A stretch of DNA of 64,000 nt from Lentisphaerales bacterium. Its GTDB lineage: Bacteria; Verrucomicrobiota; Lentisphaeria; Lentisphaerales; Lentisphaeraceae. Shown in pieces: positions 51,103 through 59,397 of this stretch (its first letter is position 1; every line of letters begins with the position of its first letter). Location of the stretch: NCBI GenBank assembly GCA_022446985.1, contig JAKVBD010000016.1:16431-80430 (forward strand). Direction: 5' to 3'. A program made the translations under genes and the position numbers. The notes under the pieces are model-generated. The model was not told the origin of the DNA, ran no database searches, and saw nothing but the letters and a program-made list of their open reading frames with translations.

Positions 51103-52824
51103 ATGAGCAAAGACGTAAGAGATTTAATTGCCCACTTTAATAACCTGGCCAGTCAGCCAGAACCTAAAACTCCTAAAAAAATTGACACAGGAGTCAATGT
51201 TGAAGCGATGCGTGCTTCTTATGAAGAGGCCGTGAAAGCTACGAAGAACAAAAAATATACTAATCCGGAAATACAAAAAGAGCTGGAAGAGATCCGCGAA
51301 ATGGGGATCGTTACCAAAAGGCTCGCGGAGATCCGGGCTGAGTATATAAAGCTAGAGCAGGAAGCTGTTAAAGAAGTTCAACAGCTGAATATGGACAAAG
51401 CTTTAAAAACCATGACTAGTGATGTTAAAGCGAGGATACCATCTAAGAGCGATTGGAAGTCGGCGACATCTGTCTGGTACGGTAAGCGCGGTACGAACCT
51501 TTCCAAACTGGATAAGAGTATAGAAGCTCTTTATAAGGCTGTAACAGAAGAACTGCAAGGAGAAGATACCAAGAGCAAGCTGAATCATTTAATTGTTTTG
51601 ATTTCAGAAACTACTACGAGTTTACAGGCATGGGCGGTTAAGAAGCAGGATGGCAAAGTTGATGTTCAAAGCCGGGAAGTGAATCATAATGAAGTGAAGA
51701 AGAATCGCCGCTTGAAGAGTGATGAAGCCAAGCAGATGTATGACAATATTTTGTCCTTGCGGGATGTTTTGGCGAAGGCGAACTTTGCCTTGACGAAAAA
51801 AGATTATCGCAAGTGTATGCATGAAGAGCGTTACAAAGAGATAGTCCGCATATTTGAAGTATGCGAAATGACCGACCAGATTTACTCGACATGTAAAGAT
51901 GCGTATAAACTTGGCAGTAAAGTAGCTAAGTTAACTCGTGACATCATTAAAGATCAAGTAGTCGATGAAGCCGGAAAGCAGGTTTTTTCAGCAGTTTTAA
52001 GTACGGTAGACCGACTTGGGATTATCGATGGCTGTCAGGGACTTTACCAACTCTACAATATCTATAAAGATCACGAGCGTGAAGAGAAGATACTTACTGT
52101 TAAGGGTACTTCTTACTCACTTGGAGATGACTTTGTCCCTAAGCTAATTGACAGTATGATGCTTGAGCTTAACTGGCGAACTCAACAGACCGCGAAGAGA
52201 GCAGCGGCTTACCTTGCCAGTGCCACAGTTAAAGCGGCAAGTCAGGGCGCTGGTGCAGAAGTTGGAACAATTATCACCCAGGCGGCTGCGATTGATGCTT
52301 TAATTACTGGTCTAGTCAAGACTTTTACAGAGTCTCAAAAGCTTTACAACAGTCTTGAGGATCTGAAAGGTAACCAGACTAATCCTTTAAAAGTTATGCA
52401 AGCGGTGCAGGATAACTCTATACTCTCCAGTTATTTTGTGCGCTTAGTTGAGCCTGAATTGCTCATGCCTCCAGCAGCTTTTGCTTACTATGATCTTGAT
52501 GAAGAAGCTTTTCAAGATGTTCATAATAAGAAAAAAGCGACTCAATTAATGAATATCATGATAGAACTTAAGCAAACGGCTCAAACAGTTCTCCTTGGTG
52601 GGGTTACAACCCTTGATCCTCTCCACAAAGAGACCTTATCTGAAACAGCCTTTCAAAGCATCGTCAAGAAGTACGATAATGTTAGTCTGGGTAGTTGGAA
52701 AAATATTAATAAGTGGAGCAAGATTTCCAGCGAAGCGAGTAAACGAAAGCAGTTGGTTTTGCTTAGAGGCGAAAACAAGCTTGAGGTGGCGTTGAATAAG
52801 GTTATGAATAAGGTAGTCGAGTAG
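51103..52824 (+). CDS. Helical 573-aa protein, T6SS-linked, unknown
   Basis: Starts at ATG 51103 (MSKDVRDLIAHFNNLA) because AGAGGG lies 7 bases upstream; an earlier in-frame TTG has no site. The protein is almost all helix, with charged segments in the first 300 residues and an Ala-rich amphipathic region near 370-420 (AAAYLASATVKAASQGAGAE). No catalytic motif, signal peptide or clear membrane span is visible. It lies between the protease-like gene and the decayed gene in the effector island and could be an effector or a structural cargo protein. Confidence 0.75.
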   Translation: MSKDVRDLIAHFNNLASQPEPKTPKKIDTGVNVEAMRASYEEAVKATKNKKYTNPEIQKELEEIREMGIVTKRLAEIRAEYIKLEQEAVKEVQQLNMDKALKTMTSDVKARIPSKSDWKSATSVWYGKRGTNLSKLDKSIEALYKAVTEELQGEDTKSKLNHLIVLISETTTSLQAWAVKKQDGKVDVQSREVNHNEVKKNRRLKSDEAKQMYDNILSLRDVLAKANFALTKKDYRKCMHEERYKEIVRIFEVCEMTDQIYSTCKDAYKLGSKVAKLTRDIIKDQVVDEAGKQVFSAVLSTVDRLGIIDGCQGLYQLYNIYKDHEREEKILTVKGTSYSLGDDFVPKLIDSMMLELNWRTQQTAKRAAAYLASATVKAASQGAGAEVGTIITQAAAIDALITGLVKTFTESQKLYNSLEDLKGNQTNPLKVMQAVQDNSILSSYFVRLVEPELLMPPAAFAYYDLDEEAFQDVHNKKKATQLMNIMIELKQTAQTVLLGGVTTLDPLHKETLSETAFQSIVKKYDNVSLGSWKNINKWSKISSEASKRKQLVLLRGENKLEVALNKVMNKVVE

Positions 52825-52850
52825 TTTTCGCTAAAGCTTGGAGTTACTAG

Positions 52851-53502
52851 ATGGGGTTTAAAATAAGGCAGGAAGCTGACCGCATCGTGGGCACTCGCTC
52901 TATAAGGCCGGCAATGCCTAACGATCCGAATTTTTAAAGTGCCAGGCGGTTTTGATTGTGCCAAGCATTTGGCTATAGCATCTAAAGCTGTTTACCGGCA
53001 AAGTGTAGCAGGAGTCAGAGACTATATTCGAACTGACGTATCCATCTGGACACATGGCTGGAAGGTATTAGGTGATTGCTGGTATGGTTTAAAAGATGAA
53101 ATCAGTGGTAATAGAACTGCTGGTCTACTGGCAAATATTGAGAGTAAGTATGCTGTAACAGTCCCGGAATGGGTCGCAGGAGGTATACTTGGACATGGCT
53201 TTCAAAAGGTGATATTATGATTGCTTGCCGCTTTTAACGGGAACGCGCCATCAGCTTTGAAAGCAATGGGGGGCGACGGTAGGGACGGCTTTGGCTTCCA
53301 TTGCTTAAGTGGGCTTTTTTTGAATGGTATGACATCCGGATTATGGGTGCATTCCGATTTTCCAGTTATTCACTTTAAAGACAGTGGTAGATCAGCAGAT
53401 ACACCTCACCCGCATGCCATGGAATTATACCAAAGAGTTATGTTGGAACAGACTCCAAGACTTAAGACATTATTAGCCACATCGAGTTTTGTATCGCAAT
53501 GA
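52851..53502 (+). pseudogene. Decayed gene with a frameshift and an in-frame TGA
   Basis: ATG 52851 gives MGFKIRQEADRIVGTRSI, ending at TAA 52935 in a TTTTT-AAA tract. Removing one T joins it to the next frame: MPNDPNFKVPGGFDCAKHLA onwards (from 52939), with WTHGWKVLGDCWYGLKDEI and EWVAGGILGHGFQKVIL. That frame meets TGA at 53218 and continues in the same frame for 93 more codons (LLAAFNGNAPSALKAMGGDG, FHCLSGLFLNGM, HPHAMELYQRVML). The parts read as one protein of about 215 residues. It is probably an inactivated effector or immunity gene; two sequencing errors are the alternative. No family recognised. Confidence 0.6.
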
Positions 53503-53687
53503 CTGAGGGTTTCTACTTGTTGCGACACGTTTTCTTGGTTTTTGTAGTTGACACAGAGTCTAAATGCACTACTTAAAGGAGTAAATTTTTAAAGCCGCAC
53601 ATAGATGGCTTTGAATGATATAGTTAATTCGAATTTGGTGAAGAGCACAGGCAAAGTTAAGTTCAACGAACTTTCTCTAATTATTTT

Positions 53688-55223
53688 ATGGATAACAAGT
53701 CTTCATCAAACAGCTTCTTTATCGAAAAAGAAATCCCTGAGTTTGCCGAGAATATCAAAAATCTGGTAGCCGGTTTCTTGGCGAATGATGATATAAATGC
53801 CTCCTTAAGTACGACTGAGTTGGCGGAGAAATTTCAATTCAAAGAAATTCCCCAATGTGGAGTTTCTGCAGATCAGTTTTTAGATGAACTGAGAGAGCTT
53901 ATATTACCCCATTCGATTAATACCGGGTCACCTTATTTTATCGGCCATATGACTTCTCTTTTACCGAACTTCCTTAGACCTTTATCGGAATTGCTAACGA
54001 CTTTGAATCAAAATATCGTGAAGGTGGAAACTGCTAAAGCAGCCACTTTTTACGAAAAGCAGGCATTAGCAATGATTCATAAGGAAGTCTTTGGATTATC
54101 TGATGAATACTACGATGAATGTGCTTCCAATCCAGATATATCTCTAGGGATCATTACATCAGGAGGGACGATTGCCAATTTAACGGCATTGCAGTGTGCA
54201 CGCGATTTGTCACTCGCTCAATTTGGGAATGTCGAAGAAGATGGTGTTCTTGGAGCTTTGGAAGCCGGTGGTTTTAAGCGCAGTGTTGTTTTGGGTACTC
54301 ACCTGGGACATTATTCTTTAGTAAAATCTCTTGGCTTGTTAGGTATGGGACGAGGCAATTATATAGAGATAAATTCAGATGAAAATCAGGGGATTGATCT
54401 AGTGCACTTACGCCGGGAATTGGAAAAGTGTCGTCGCGAGAAAATTCATGTTGCGGCTATCGTTGGTATTGCCGGGACAACTGAGTGTGGGTCCTTTGAT
54501 AATCTGGAAGGAATGGCTGAGCTTGCAGAAGAATTCAGTGTTTATTTCCATGTCGATGCCGCTTGGGGTGGGGCATTGTTGTTCTCAGAGAAGCACAGAA
54601 ATTGCCTTCAGGGAATAAAGCAGGCAGACTCTATAACAATTGACGGTCATAAGCAGCTTTATCTTCCTATGGGAATCGGTTTGTTGCTTTTTAAAGAAGC
54701 AAAAACTGCTCAAGTGATTTCAGTGGAAGCGGATTATATCATCCGGAAGAACTCTTGGGATCTAGGCCGAGTTTCAATTGAAGGTTCAAGACCGGCTAAG
54801 GTTTTTTATCTGCAAGCAGCTCTGAAGCTGTTTGGGCGAGAAGGTTACGGCAGTCTTTTGGACAGCTGTGTGGCGACATCTCGTCAGATGTCCGAGTTGG
54901 TTGATAGTCAGGCTGAGTTTGAATTGGTTACGAAACCGCAGTCAAATATTTTCCTTTATCGTTATATTCCAGAAAAGTTTAGGGGGCTTGAAGAGTTTAG
55001 TGATGATGTCAACAGCGAAATAGACGACTTCAACATTAGGCTTCAGGAGATCCAAAAAGACAAAGGAAGAACTTTTGTTTCAAGAACAAAGTTCAGTCAC
55101 CTCGGAACCTCAAAAGCAAAAACAGTTTTACGGGTTGTTATCGCCAATCCTTTGACAGAAATAGAGCACTGCCGTGAAGTCTTGCAGGATCAAATAGAGA
55201 TTGCTAAAGATTTAAAGGCGTAA
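53688..55223 (+). CDS. panP: PLP-dependent decarboxylase, PanP-like
   Basis: A 511-residue group II (glutamate/aspartate) decarboxylase-fold enzyme. Visible are the early PYFIGHMTSLLPNFLRPLSE, SGGTIANLTALQCARD, the cofactor Asp region HVDAAWGGALLF, and the PLP lysine in TIDGHKQLYLPMGIGLLLF (about residue 321). The long N-terminus and length match PanP, the aspartate 1-decarboxylase described in Vibrio that supplies beta-alanine for pantothenate, rather than classical GadB. Substrate choice between Asp and Glu cannot be fixed from sequence. A possible promoter (TTGACA at 53548, 16 bases, TACTTA) precedes it. Confidence 0.82.
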   Translation: MDNKSSSNSFFIEKEIPEFAENIKNLVAGFLANDDINASLSTTELAEKFQFKEIPQCGVSADQFLDELRELILPHSINTGSPYFIGHMTSLLPNFLRPLSELLTTLNQNIVKVETAKAATFYEKQALAMIHKEVFGLSDEYYDECASNPDISLGIITSGGTIANLTALQCARDLSLAQFGNVEEDGVLGALEAGGFKRSVVLGTHLGHYSLVKSLGLLGMGRGNYIEINSDENQGIDLVHLRRELEKCRREKIHVAAIVGIAGTTECGSFDNLEGMAELAEEFSVYFHVDAAWGGALLFSEKHRNCLQGIKQADSITIDGHKQLYLPMGIGLLLFKEAKTAQVISVEADYIIRKNSWDLGRVSIEGSRPAKVFYLQAALKLFGREGYGSLLDSCVATSRQMSELVDSQAEFELVTKPQSNIFLYRYIPEKFRGLEEFSDDVNSEIDDFNIRLQEIQKDKGRTFVSRTKFSHLGTSKAKTVLRVVIANPLTEIEHCREVLQDQIEIAKDLKA

Positions 55224-55310
55224 AAACTACTTTTCCTACACTGTTTAACCTTGAGAATGACTGGCATGTGGCTTATAAGATACTAAGCTAATTTTTATTC
55301 AGGATGTTCG

Positions 55311-55880
55311 GTGAAAAATATTTTCCTCTCAAGTCTTCTTATACTTTTTGGCTCGTGCTATTCAAATAAAGCCACTGGTTCCTACTGGGTAAATAAAACA
55401 GTCTATACCAAAGTTGGCCTTCATTATCAGGAAGGAGTTCACCATTCTTTAAATATTTTAAGTGGGGCGAATATTCCAGTAGGGTCAGCATTGACAGTTA
55501 TCTATGTGACTGAAGATAAGGCTAAGGTTCTTTATGGAAATTATGAATTGACGATGAAGAACTCTTACCGAGTCAGTCGCAAAGAAATGGACCTTTATCT
55601 GGGGACTATTTTTAGTGAAAAGCCGGTTAAATACGAATTCCCAGAAGAGTTTCAAAGAAAAGTAGACCATGGTTTACCGGTTGTTGGAATGACTAAAAAT
55701 CAGGTGATCCGCAGTTGTGGATACCCTCCGGTTATAGGCACAAAAAGCACAGGGCTCGACACATGGCGTTATTGGCTTTCAAAGTATAAGTGTATTGATT
55801 TATATTTTGAAAATGGCAAATTGATGGATATTCGCGATGCCGAATTCAATCTAGATCCGATGACGCTTTTGACGTACTAG
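55311..55880 (+). CDS. Lipoprotein with SmpA/BamE-like C-terminal motif
   Basis: A 189-residue protein starting at GTG 55311 with AGGA about 8 bases upstream. The signal peptide ends in lipobox LFGSC. The mature part has beta strands (ALTVIYVTEDKAKVLYGNYEL). The C-terminal GLPVVGMTKNQVIRSCGYPPVIGT, then TWRYWLSKYKCIDLYFENGKL, follows the SmpA/OmlA-type pattern (G-x-T-x-x-x-V-x-x-x-x-G-x-P, then aromatic strand and FxxGKL). Likely an outer-membrane lipoprotein of unknown partner. The repeat at 55885 follows it. Confidence 0.75.
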   Translation: MKNIFLSSLLILFGSCYSNKATGSYWVNKTVYTKVGLHYQEGVHHSLNILSGANIPVGSALTVIYVTEDKAKVLYGNYELTMKNSYRVSRKEMDLYLGTIFSEKPVKYEFPEEFQRKVDHGLPVVGMTKNQVIRSCGYPPVIGTKSTGLDTWRYWLSKYKCIDLYFENGKLMDIRDAEFNLDPMTLLTY

Positions 55881-55884
55881 AGAA

Positions 55885-55940
55885 AGTGATCAGTGTATAG
55901 TGATCGCAGTAATCAGTTTAGAGTGTTTAGTGATTAGTTA
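55885..55940 (+). repeat. Solo degenerate AGTGATCAGT-type repeat
   Basis: Units such as AGTGATCAGTGTATAGTGAT, AGTAATCAGT and TTTAGTGATTAGTTA repeat in tandem, as beside the four-helix-bundle gene near 14.1 kb. An inverted-style fragment (GAGCACTGACTA) occurs at 55978-55989 and runs into the stop codon of the sigma gene, but no helix-bundle gene lies between. Confidence 0.7.
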
Positions 55941-55986
55941 TTGGGTTGCGCTAAATTTTAAGAGAGATCTTTTAGCTGAGCACTGA

Positions 55987-56577
55987 CTATTCCAGTTCTT
56001 CCTTTAAGCGGCGAACTTCTTCAGTGAGTCTTTCTTTGACGCGCTTTTTATAGACATAGATGGCGTTCTTTGTCAGCCCTAAATCTTCAGCAATTATTTC
56101 TGCATCATCGCCTTTCAGGCTTCGTTCAAAAGCCAGTCTTACTTTTTCCGTGAAGTCTGGAGATACATTTTTCCAGGCAAGGTTAGTTATGTAAGTCTGC
56201 CATTCTACATTTGCCATATTCTCAATTTCAGGCGCGGAAAGTTTTTGCAGGTGATCGACATCCTTATACTTCTCAAGACGATTTGAGTAACGCTGTCGGG
56301 ATTTTATAACATCAAGAACCGTATTGTGAGTCATGCGACTGAGCCAGCTTCTAAAACGGCCTTTGTCAGGGGAGTAATTAAACTCTGGTAGAGAGCGCCA
56401 GGCTTTGAGAGTGATCTGCTGGACGACTTCTTCGGCATCGTGGTGATCGAAGTTCATCTTACGTACCATCATATAAATGAATGGTTTGTAAAATTTAACA
56501 AAGTCTTCCCATGATTGATCGTCATGTTTGTCTTTTAGACGAATCAGCAAACTTTGTCTGGTATTCCAGTCAGACAT
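55987..56577 (-). CDS. Sigma-70 family (ECF-like) sigma factor, second copy
   Basis: A 196-residue sigma factor paralogous to the one at 7595-8200: MSDWNTRQSLL, region 2 with DAEEVVQQITLKAWRSLPEFNY and FRSWLSRMTHNTVLDVIKSR, and region 4 with EIIAEDLGLTKNAIYVYKKRVK. Unlike the first copy it has no kinase next to it. It lies just downstream of the PspA cluster but beyond that cluster's terminator, so it is a separate transcript. Target genes unknown. Confidence 0.9.
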   Translation of the reverse strand: MSDWNTRQSLLIRLKDKHDDQSWEDFVKFYKPFIYMMVRKMNFDHHDAEEVVQQITLKAWRSLPEFNYSPDKGRFRSWLSRMTHNTVLDVIKSRQRYSNRLEKYKDVDHLQKLSAPEIENMANVEWQTYITNLAWKNVSPDFTEKVRLAFERSLKGDDAEIIAEDLGLTKNAIYVYKKRVKERLTEEVRRLKEELE

Positions 56578-56671
56578 CTAAACTCCGAATATTTCAACTG
56601 CGATTCAACATACTGCAAATGTTTCAAAAATGAAAGTATTTTAGTTACTCTGGTTATTGAATCCTGCCATT

Positions 56672-56702
56672 AAAAAGGCGGATCACTGATTCGTGATCCA
56701 CC
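56672..56702 (-). terminator. Rho-independent terminator of the PspA cluster
   Basis: On the minus strand GGTGGATCAC pairs with GTGATCCGCC (10 bp, one G-U) around loop GAATCA and is followed by TTTTT. It lies 25 bases after the pspA-like stop. Confidence 0.92.
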
Positions 56703-56727
56703 AAGCTGAAAAGTATTAGCTTAAGTA

Positions 56728-57408
56728 TTACTTCTTGCTGGCAGCCATAAGGCTGGCAAGTTCGTCTTCGACGTCACTTGAACCGGTTTTATACTTATCT
56801 TCCAGAGACTCCGCTGAGTTATCGAACTCACCGTCGACAAGTTCTTCCCACGCTTCAGCTTCACTTTCTTCTTTGTTGACTTCTTTTTCGAGGTCATCAA
56901 GTGCAGACAAAGCGGAGTTGCCTGAGTTGAAATCAGAAGATGCTTTGGCAAAGTCTTTACGCAGCTGTGCCGCATTGGAACGTGCTTCTAGACGAGTGAT
57001 ATTATTCTTCGCTTCGGCTACTTTGGCGCGAGCGCGGTTAAGTTGTTGACGCAGCTGGCTTACTAGAGCGTTGTTTTTTTCTAATTCAGTGTCATATGAA
57101 GAGTGGCGCTCTTCGGCTTTCTTTTTCATTTCAAGTGCCTGACGGGCATCATCTTCATTGCCGGCATTAACAGCTTTTTTGGCAATCGACATGAATTTCT
57201 CCATATCCTTTTTAGCCGCTTCATTGTCCTTCTCCAAGCGCTTGGTTTCTGCCATAAGACTGGCAATCTGCTTAGTGAATTTTGCGATTTCAGCTTCGCT
57301 GTCTTCGATTGCGAGCTTACCATCTCTCACAGGGTTGCTCATAGCTTTTGCTAGGTCATTTTTCTTTGAACGGAAAAGGTTACTGATTGCTTTGAATAAA
57401 CTGGCCAT
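56728..57408 (-). CDS. PspA/IM30-family protein (YjfJ-like)
   Basis: A 226-residue member of the PspA/Vipp1 membrane-remodelling family. LFKAISNLFRSKKNDLAKAMSNPVRDGKLAIEDSE opens the protein, and the rest is long coiled coil (AKVAEAKNNITRLEARSNAAQ). It lacks the longer N-terminal amphipathic helix of classical PspA, as is common in YjfJ-type members. It is the last gene of a five-gene cluster matching E. coli yjfI (DUF2170), yjfJ, yjfK (DUF2491) and yjfL (DUF350) in content. Probably protects or organises the inner membrane. Confidence 0.88.
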   Translation of the reverse strand: MASLFKAISNLFRSKKNDLAKAMSNPVRDGKLAIEDSEAEIAKFTKQIASLMAETKRLEKDNEAAKKDMEKFMSIAKKAVNAGNEDDARQALEMKKKAEERHSSYDTELEKNNALVSQLRQQLNRARAKVAEAKNNITRLEARSNAAQLRKDFAKASSDFNSGNSALSALDDLEKEVNKEESEAEAWEELVDGEFDNSAESLEDKYKTGSSDVEDELASLMAASKK

Positions 57409-57424
57409 AATTTCCTCCTTAAAT

Positions 57425-57865
57425 TTAAACTGTTGCCGGTGCGAAAGCTGTTCTTAGAACGCTGGCACTTTCGGTTAATGCTTTCCACAGACTGTCCATA
57501 CTGTAGCTCAATTCTTCTTCAGAAAGATCGCCAACCGGTACTGTGTCGATAAGAATGAAACTGTACTCTTCTGGAGAGGTGATGCTATCATCATCTGCTT
57601 CATCTATGATCGCAAAAGCAAATGGATCGATGACAGTATTGGCGCTAAGAGCTGCCGCAAAAAGTTCAGGGACTCTGTCTTCTTCAAAGTCACCAAGTTT
57701 TGCTAATTCACAACTGATTGTTAATTGCGTTTCAGAAAGTTCAAGAACAGCAGTGTATGGCTGGCTGCTACCACCGATTTTAGTAAATACGGCGTTCTCG
57801 TTGATTTGTGTTTCATAGCCGTTATTGCCCAGAACTTCGGCGATTTGTTCGACTGATTTTATCAT
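57425..57865 (-). CDS. DUF2170 protein (YjfI-like)
   Basis: A 146-residue acidic cytoplasmic protein. IKSVEQIAEVLGNNGYETQINENAVF, then LSISCELAKLGDFEEDRVPELFAAALSANT-like sequence and FAIIDE, match the DUF2170 family (E. coli YjfI). It precedes the PspA-like gene by 16 bases, the standard partner arrangement. Biochemical role unknown; presumed PspA partner. Confidence 0.82.
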   Translation of the reverse strand: MIKSVEQIAEVLGNNGYETQINENAVFTKIGGSSQPYTAVLELSETQLTISCELAKLGDFEEDRVPELFAAALSANTVIDPFAFAIIDEADDDSITSPEEYSFILIDTVPVGDLSEEELSYSMDSLWKALTESASVLRTAFAPATV

Positions 57866-57898
57866 TTTGTGCCTCTTTTAGTTTCGGTTATTAAATTT

Positions 57899-58579
57899 CT
57901 ATAAAAGTTCAGCTTCAGAAAGACTAAGTGAAGTACCTGCTAATACTCTGACGTAGCTGGTGTGACTGTCTCTTGCACCGGTTTCCAGAATGAGCATTTC
58001 CGGATTATCCCAGTCTGTTGTTGTGCTGTATTCAACAACTGTTCCGAGAAGTTGTTGTTTGTCTCCAGAGAGGGTACAGGGACCACTCAACTCACCTTGC
58101 CTTTTTTGCTTGAAAAGAAGCTCGACTTCTTCACCATTGTGTTCGGTATGTTGAACGATCTGTGGTGTGTAGGCTAAATCTTCTACAGCTAAATGCTGGT
58201 CTTCAGCAAAGAGCCAGTCCATGCCATCGTCAAGTAAATTCTGCCTGGTCCCAGGTTCAATTTCTGGTAAAGCAAAATAAATACGTATGTCGAGTTTGTT
58301 ACCTACAGACTTGAGCATCAGGTACAGTTCATTCTCGGGACAATCGAGCTGCAAAAAAAGCCAATTTGCAAGTCCGTTGGTTTCTTCGATTTTGGTGATT
58401 GTCAGAATCTGGTAGTCCATGCAGGTTGTGCCTTTGCCAAGACGCATAGCCTCTTCAATTGCCTGCTCGTCAGATAGCGAAACAAAGGTTCCCGGTTCAG
58501 CCTTTTCCCAGTAAGAAAAAGTGCTGTTGTCAAGATTGACTTTCTCTTCTTCTTTTTTCTTTTTCTTAGTAAAAAACAT
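57899..58579 (-). CDS. DUF2491 protein (YjfK-like)
   Basis: A 226-residue cytoplasmic protein. EPGTFVSLSDEQAIEEAMRLGKG-like start, LANWLFLQLDCPENELYLMLK, and a late YSTTTDWDNPEMLILETG match DUF2491 (E. coli YjfK). Its ATG overlaps the upstream Ser-rich gene stop as TAATG, so the two are translationally coupled. Function unknown; genetically tied to PspA and DUF350 proteins. Confidence 0.82.
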   Translation of the reverse strand: MFFTKKKKKEEEKVNLDNSTFSYWEKAEPGTFVSLSDEQAIEEAMRLGKGTTCMDYQILTITKIEETNGLANWLFLQLDCPENELYLMLKSVGNKLDIRIYFALPEIEPGTRQNLLDDGMDWLFAEDQHLAVEDLAYTPQIVQHTEHNGEEVELLFKQKRQGELSGPCTLSGDKQQLLGTVVEYSTTTDWDNPEMLILETGARDSHTSYVRVLAGTSLSLSEAELL

Positions 58580-59388
58580 TAGTGTTTTATGCCTTCTTGT
58601 CTCATACTTTTTATATTCTGTCGAATGACAAAAATACTTACTGTTATAATTCCCATGAAAAACATAAAGCCGATTATACTTCCAATACTGCTCCCACGGC
58701 GTTGCTGTACATAGTGAGAATTGTGGTGGCCACTTGATGTCATTGGGCTGGTATAGTGGTAGTTTTGGCTTCTCATGAGCATGCTCATCATAGCAGCATC
58801 GCGGAAGACGCTGTAGGCAATCCAGGCTCCAGATGGACCGAAGTGACCATAGCCTCCGAAGGTAGGGTTGTAGTCAACGTTGTAGGGCCGGTTATTGTAC
58901 GTCGTTTGCTGAGGGATGTGACTTGGACGGGTTCCGGGTTTTGTTTTGTATGTAGATGTGTACTTCTCCTTATTTGCTTTTTCGAAACTTCTTACGGCCT
59001 CGCTTCTGGAGCTATACGTCTTACGTGTTTGATTTGATTTTTGAGCTAGAGCCTTATCCGCAGAAGACGTTTTGCGCTGTGAACCGGTAGTTGGAGTCTT
59101 GCTGGTTGTTTTGTTTGAGAAAGACCCTTGGCCTGAAGAGCTTCTTGAACTGCTTCCACTGCCGTAGCTGCTTTTTGTTGAATTGCTGCTGAATGAAGAA
59201 CTTTTCTTAGAACGGCTGTAATTACCAAATATACTTCCAGAACGGCTACTTGAGAAACTCTTTGAGCGACTGCTGAAAAAGCTTCTGGAAAACGACGAAG
59301 AACGTCTGCCGCGGGCATCAGTTTCATGTAAGAAGACCGGACTGAAAAGAGTTAGGCAGAGAATCGAGTTGAAGATGAATTTTAACAT
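58579..59388 (-). CDS. Secreted Ser/Arg-rich protein with C-terminal membrane segment
   Basis: A 269-residue protein with a signal peptide (LKFIFNSILCLTLFSPVFLHETDA), a low-complexity Ser/Arg/Gly/Phe region to about residue 100 (SSSFSRSFFSSRSKS), a Tyr/Pro/Gly-rich segment (NRPYNVDYNPTFGGYG), a WIAYSVFRDAAMMSMLM helix, and a membrane segment near the end (SIIGFMFFMGIITVSIFVI). It occupies a slot between the DUF350 and DUF2491 genes that has no counterpart I can name. Probably an envelope protein exposing the Ser-rich part outside the inner membrane. Confidence 0.8.
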   Translation of the reverse strand: MLKFIFNSILCLTLFSPVFLHETDARGRRSSSFSRSFFSSRSKSFSSSRSGSIFGNYSRSKKSSSFSSNSTKSSYGSGSSSRSSSGQGSFSNKTTSKTPTTGSQRKTSSADKALAQKSNQTRKTYSSRSEAVRSFEKANKEKYTSTYKTKPGTRPSHIPQQTTYNNRPYNVDYNPTFGGYGHFGPSGAWIAYSVFRDAAMMSMLMRSQNYHYTSPMTSSGHHNSHYVQQRRGSSIGSIIGFMFFMGIITVSIFVIRQNIKSMRQEGIKH

Positions 59389-59397
59389 GTAGATTCC

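Noticed and set aside
53218..53220. TGA as selenocysteine in the decayed gene
   Set aside because: The surroundings (FQKVIL-stop-LLAAF) have no redox motif or SECIS-like hairpin that I can see, and a frameshift lies upstream, so decay is simpler.
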